Of a DNA stretch of 64,000 nucleotides, positions 60,711 through 64,000 are shown piece by piece. A program made the position numbers and the translations under genes. Origin of the DNA: an uncultured Oscillospiraceae bacterium (GTDB lineage: Bacteria > Bacillota > Clostridia > Oscillospirales > Acutalibacteraceae); assembly GCA_902490735.1 (NCBI GenBank), contig CABUFC010000001.1:62001-126000 (forward strand). Reading direction: 5' to 3'. The notes under the pieces are model-generated. The model did no database searches and had not been told where the DNA came from. It saw only the letters and a program-made list of their open reading frames with translations. Each line of letters opens with the position of its first letter. Within the stretch, counting starts at the first letter, position 1.

Positions 60711-62510
60711 ATGGCAAAAATTAATCTTTTATCAAAAGATATTGCAGAACTGATTGCTGCAGGCGAAGTTATAGAACGCCCTGCATCGGTAATTAAAGAA
60801 CTGTGCGAAAACTCCATTGATGCCGGCGCTACCGTTATCACTGTTGAAATTAAAAACGGCGGCATCACGTTTATGCGCGTAACAGACAATGGTTCCGGCA
60901 TAGCTAAAGAAGACGTTAAAACCGCTTTTTTGCGGCATGCCACAAGTAAAATAACCACTGCCGAAGATCTTGAAAGCATTTTTACTTTAGGTTTTCGCGG
61001 TGAAGCTTTAGCTTCGATTTGCGCCGTATCAAGAGTAGAAATTTTAACTGCACAAAGCGGCAAAAGCGGCGTAAAATATGTCATTAGCGGCGGTGAAGAG
61101 CTGTCGTTTGACGATGCCGGCTGCCCTGTTGGTACGACTATAATTGTCAGAGATTTATTTTTTAATACACCGGCGCGTATGAAATTTTTAAAAAAGGATA
61201 TTACAGAAGGCAACAGCATTGCCCAAATAGTTGAAAGACTGGCTTTATCTCACCCTGAAATATCTTTTAAACTTATTCGTGACGGAAAGTTAATTCTTAA
61301 TACTTTTGGCGATGGTAAGCTTATTTCGGCTATTTATTCGGTTCTTGGTAAAGATTACTCCAAAATGATGATGGAAGTTAAAACATCGGATGAAATAATA
61401 AATGTTTCGGGATTTGTCTGCAGTCCGTCTATGTGCAAACCCTCAAGAAGCGGTCAGTATTTCTTTGTAAATAACAGATTTGTGCGCTCTGTAACGGCAA
61501 TGACTGCAGTTGAACAAGCTTACAAAAATTCTGCAATGGTAGGAAAGTTTCCGGCATTTGTATTGTTTTTAAAACTGCCGCCGAATACTGTTGACGTAAA
61601 CGTTCATCCGGCAAAAACCGAGGTCCGTTTTTCCGACGAACGCCTTGTATTTGATTCTATTTACAGGGCTGTAAAGAATACCATTTTATCCCGTGACGAA
61701 CGGCCTGAAATTACAATAAAAAAACCCATTCAGACCTTTGAGAAAGATGTGGCTGAACAATCTAAAATTGTGGTAGAAGAATTAGGCAATGCCGCTCCCT
61801 TAAATATTTTCAGCAGAAGAGAAATAAAAGAAGACATTGTTGAAAAAATGTCTAACATAACAAAAAAAGATAGCTTAACATCGGGTTTTTTAAATGATGA
61901 AGGATCGGCACCAATTGAAACAAACAAAACCGAAAAAGACAGCGATTTTGATGAATATAAGCTTCGCGTCGTAGGCGAAATTTTTAAAACCTACATAATA
62001 GTCGAATATGAAGATACAGTATATTTTATAGATAAACATGCGGCTCATGAGAGAATAATTTTTAATTCATTAAACGAAAACATAAACGAACAGCTTTTGT
62101 TAACCCCGTTTGTTATGCAGCTTGAACCGGAACTTTACAGTGAAGTGCTCTTGAATTTGGATTTTTTAAGTAAATTCGGTTTTTCTTTAGAGGATTATGG
62201 TTCAAGATCTATTGCCGTAAGGGGTGTGCCTTCGGTTATTACCCATGATTTTTCATCGGTAATCATTGAAATTGCGGAAAAGCTTAAAAATCATAAACTG
62301 CCTATTACCGAAAAAGAGGAAAGCGTGCTGCACTCGGTTTCGTGCAAAGCCGCAATAAAAGCAGGGGATAATACCACTTTTAACGAAATGGTTGAAATTG
62401 CAAAAAAAGTTTTGAGTGACAAAGATGTTATGTATTGTCCTCACGGAAGAACCGTAGCTTTAAAAATGTCAAAATACGAGATTGAAAAAAACTTCGGTCG
62501 TAAACAGTAA
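60711..62510 (+). CDS. mutL: DNA mismatch repair protein MutL
   Basis: 599 residues: N-terminal GHKL ATPase (IAAGEVIERPASVIKELCEN, DNGSGI, GFRGEAL), a linker from about 335 to 420, and a C-terminal domain with CPHGR and SCKAAIKAGD. The endonuclease motif reads DKHAAHERIIFN, deviating from DQHAxxExxxxE at the second and last positions. Its stop overlaps the miaA start by one base. Confidence 0.96.
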   Translation: MAKINLLSKDIAELIAAGEVIERPASVIKELCENSIDAGATVITVEIKNGGITFMRVTDNGSGIAKEDVKTAFLRHATSKITTAEDLESIFTLGFRGEALASICAVSRVEILTAQSGKSGVKYVISGGEELSFDDAGCPVGTTIIVRDLFFNTPARMKFLKKDITEGNSIAQIVERLALSHPEISFKLIRDGKLILNTFGDGKLISAIYSVLGKDYSKMMMEVKTSDEIINVSGFVCSPSMCKPSRSGQYFFVNNRFVRSVTAMTAVEQAYKNSAMVGKFPAFVLFLKLPPNTVDVNVHPAKTEVRFSDERLVFDSIYRAVKNTILSRDERPEITIKKPIQTFEKDVAEQSKIVVEELGNAAPLNIFSRREIKEDIVEKMSNITKKDSLTSGFLNDEGSAPIETNKTEKDSDFDEYKLRVVGEIFKTYIIVEYEDTVYFIDKHAAHERIIFNSLNENINEQLLLTPFVMQLEPELYSEVLLNLDFLSKFGFSLEDYGSRSIAVRGVPSVITHDFSSVIIEIAEKLKNHKLPITEKEESVLHSVSCKAAIKAGDNTTFNEMVEIAKKVLSDKDVMYCPHGRTVALKMSKYEIEKNFGRKQ

Positions 62511-63439
62511 TGAAAAAAATTAAAACGATTTTTATTGTCGGCCCTACGGCATCAGGCAAAACGGGACTTGGTATAAAACTGGCCAGATCCTTTAATGGTG
62601 AAGTAATTTCGGCAGACTCAATGCAAATTTACAAAGGTATTGAAATAGCATCTGCTGCTCCGAGCATTGCTGAACGCGAGGGAATTGTGCATCATTTGAT
62701 TTCCATTAGAGAAAAAAACCGGCAGTATTCCGTATGCGATTTTGTTAACGATGCAAATGAAATTTTAAAAGATATTATCAGTAGAAATAAAGTTCCTTTT
62801 TGCGTAGGAGGTACCGGACTATATATCGATTCTTTTAGTCAAAATATTGATTTTGGTGAATCGACAAAAAACGAAATTGTCACTAAGCTACAGTCTCGTT
62901 TTATCAATGACGGAATCGAACCATTGTTAAAAGAATTAGAAACGGTCGATTATGCATCGTTTTTAAAGCTGAATAAAAATGACACAAAACGTATTATTCA
63001 TGCTCTTGCAGTTTATTATTCTACCGGTCGTACAATAACAGAGCGAAATATTTTATCAAAAAACAGCGAAAAAAATATTGATCCGCTTTTTATTGGCCTG
63101 ACTTTTTTTGATAGAGAAAATCTTTACCGGCGTATTAACGATAGAGTTGACTTGATGATTAAAAACGGTCTATTAGAAGAAGCAAAGGCTTCTTATGAAT
63201 TAAAAGATAATAAAGCGGCGGCATTCGCTATTGGCCATAAAGAGTTTTTTCCGTTTTTTAACGGCGAAATTTCGCTTGAACAAGCAATTGATAATTTAAA
63301 ACAAAAAACCCGTAATTATGCTAAACGCCAACTTACATGGTTTAGAAAAAACAAACAGATTAATTGGATTTATGCAGATAAATGCGTTCCGTACGACAGT
63401 GCTTTTGAGCTCTGCCGGCAATTTTTAGAAAGAAAGTGA
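62510..63439 (+). CDS. miaA: tRNA dimethylallyltransferase
   Basis: Adds the dimethylallyl group to A37 of tRNAs reading UNN codons, the substrate for MiaB. 309 residues with P-loop FIVGPTASGKTGLGIKLA, ISADSMQIYKGIEIASA, VGGTGLYIDS and TRNYAKRQLTWFRK. ATG overlaps the mutL stop (TAATG). The operon therefore brackets mismatch repair between the two enzymes of the same tRNA modification. Confidence 0.96.
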   Translation: MKKIKTIFIVGPTASGKTGLGIKLARSFNGEVISADSMQIYKGIEIASAAPSIAEREGIVHHLISIREKNRQYSVCDFVNDANEILKDIISRNKVPFCVGGTGLYIDSFSQNIDFGESTKNEIVTKLQSRFINDGIEPLLKELETVDYASFLKLNKNDTKRIIHALAVYYSTGRTITERNILSKNSEKNIDPLFIGLTFFDRENLYRRINDRVDLMIKNGLLEEAKASYELKDNKAAAFAIGHKEFFPFFNGEISLEQAIDNLKQKTRNYAKRQLTWFRKNKQINWIYADKCVPYDSAFELCRQFLERK

Positions 63440-63443
63440 TTTT

Positions 63444-64000
63444 TTGAAGGGCGGCAAATTTTTTAGAATAATTTTAATTTTATTGCTTGGTATATTTGTT
63501 GTATATCAGGTTTTTGCCGCGTTTTATCACCCTTTTACAACCGTATCTGCAATTTATTATGAGACAAATTCCGGCATAGATGCAGAAGCTTTTTTAGTAA
63601 GAAATGAAAACGTTATAACCAATAGTGACGCAGGTGTTAAATGCTTTTCTGTCGAGGATGGCGAGCGCGTCTCAAAAGGCGGGAAAATTGCCGATGTTTA
63701 TCCTTCGCAAGCAGTATCTAACGTTTACTCTCAAATTAACGAATTGAAAAAAAAGCTTGATTCATTGCAAAAAATTAAACTTTATAATGATGGCGGCACA
63801 GACGTCAAAACCGTAAGCGAAAAAATCTTAAATAAAATTTCCGAGTATTCGGTTGCATGCGCTAACGGAAAATTTGATCAAGCCGACACTTTGCAAACCG
63901 AGCTTTTAACTCTTATAAGCTCTAAGCAGAGTATTATTGGCAGAGGCAACAGTATTGACAGCATGATTTCTTCGGTTGAAGCTGAGCTTGCGACACTTAA
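63444..64000 (+). CDS. HlyD-like membrane-fusion protein, N-terminal part (runs off the window)
   Basis: From the TTG at 63444 the frame stays open to the end of the window (185 codons). It begins with a cytoplasmic basic tip and one membrane helix (RIILILLLGIFVVYQVFAAF), then a region like the first half of a biotinyl-lipoyl hairpin (CFSVEDGERVSKGGKIADVY) and a long coiled coil, as in HlyD/EmrA-type adaptors. AGAAAG upstream is a weak ribosome site; the miaA stop is at 63439. Genes of this kind often stand between miaA and the sepF/divIVA group in clostridia. Confidence 0.75.
   Translation, partial: MKGGKFFRIILILLLGIFVVYQVFAAFYHPFTTVSAIYYETNSGIDAEAFLVRNENVITNSDAGVKCFSVEDGERVSKGGKIADVYPSQAVSNVYSQINELKKKLDSLQKIKLYNDGGTDVKTVSEKILNKISEYSVACANGKFDQADTLQTELLTLISSKQSIIGRGNSIDSMISSVEAELATL

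Overview
The window looks like the chromosome of a low-G+C, spore-former-lineage Firmicute, most likely an uncultured clostridium of the Oscillospiraceae/Ruminococcaceae type. The reasons are the A+T-rich codon use, frequent TTG and GTG starts behind strong AAGGAG-type ribosome sites, consensus TTGACA-17-TATAAT promoters, type III glutamine synthetase, and the clostridial gene order miaB-ylbF-mutS-mutL-miaA. This placement is inference; there is no rRNA in the window. Layout: 1-4.9 kb holds the end of an FAD oxidoreductase gene, a family 2 glycosidase and murA. 4.9-12.3 kb is a leftward operon (small Cys-rich protein, rlmB, a catalytically dead P-type-ATPase-like membrane protein, an O-antigen-ligase-like protein, metG, tatD). 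12.4-13.4 kb has an HPr-kinase-like gene and two tRNA genes (His, Gln). 13.4-41.4 kb is an integrated element. 41.5-44.8 kb holds palindromes, an unknown membrane protein and a compositionally foreign MFS transporter. 45.1-47.5 kb is a leftward D-lyxose isomerase / sugar kinase / aldolase operon. 47.9-56.2 kb is a rightward run (heterodimeric ABC exporter, guaB, fhs, mscS, lipoprotein). 56.2-64 kb is miaB-ylbF-mutS-mutL-miaA and the start of an HlyD-like gene. The main discovery is the element at about 13,439-41,443 (28.0 kb). Its left end carries a large serine recombinase, a TnpW-like small protein, a ParB gene broken by one stop codon, a relaxase and MobC. Its right end carries TnpV and a small partner protein. 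Two 21-bp arms in inverted orientation, one at each end, both run into the same 5-bp word GTCTT. Joining the outside flanks rebuilds a perfect 46-bp palindrome, the expected form of an uninterrupted attB. The cargo (20.3-40.8 kb) is not resistance or defence but a nearly complete nitrogen assimilation and distribution system in two divergent operons. Leftward: type III glutamine synthetase, an ammonium channel fused to a PII protein, asparagine synthetase, purA, purB, guaA, pyrG, dapF and dapL. Rightward: a split ferredoxin-linked glutamate synthase, a type I glutamine synthetase and an ANTAR-domain regulator. The shared 320-bp control region has two perfect divergent promoters, and both leaders fold into long hairpins with exactly six-base loops, two of them terminator-like. 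The cluster therefore probably imports ammonium, makes glutamine and glutamate, passes the nitrogen to Asn, AMP, GMP, CTP and diaminopimelate, and is controlled by RNA-binding antitermination.
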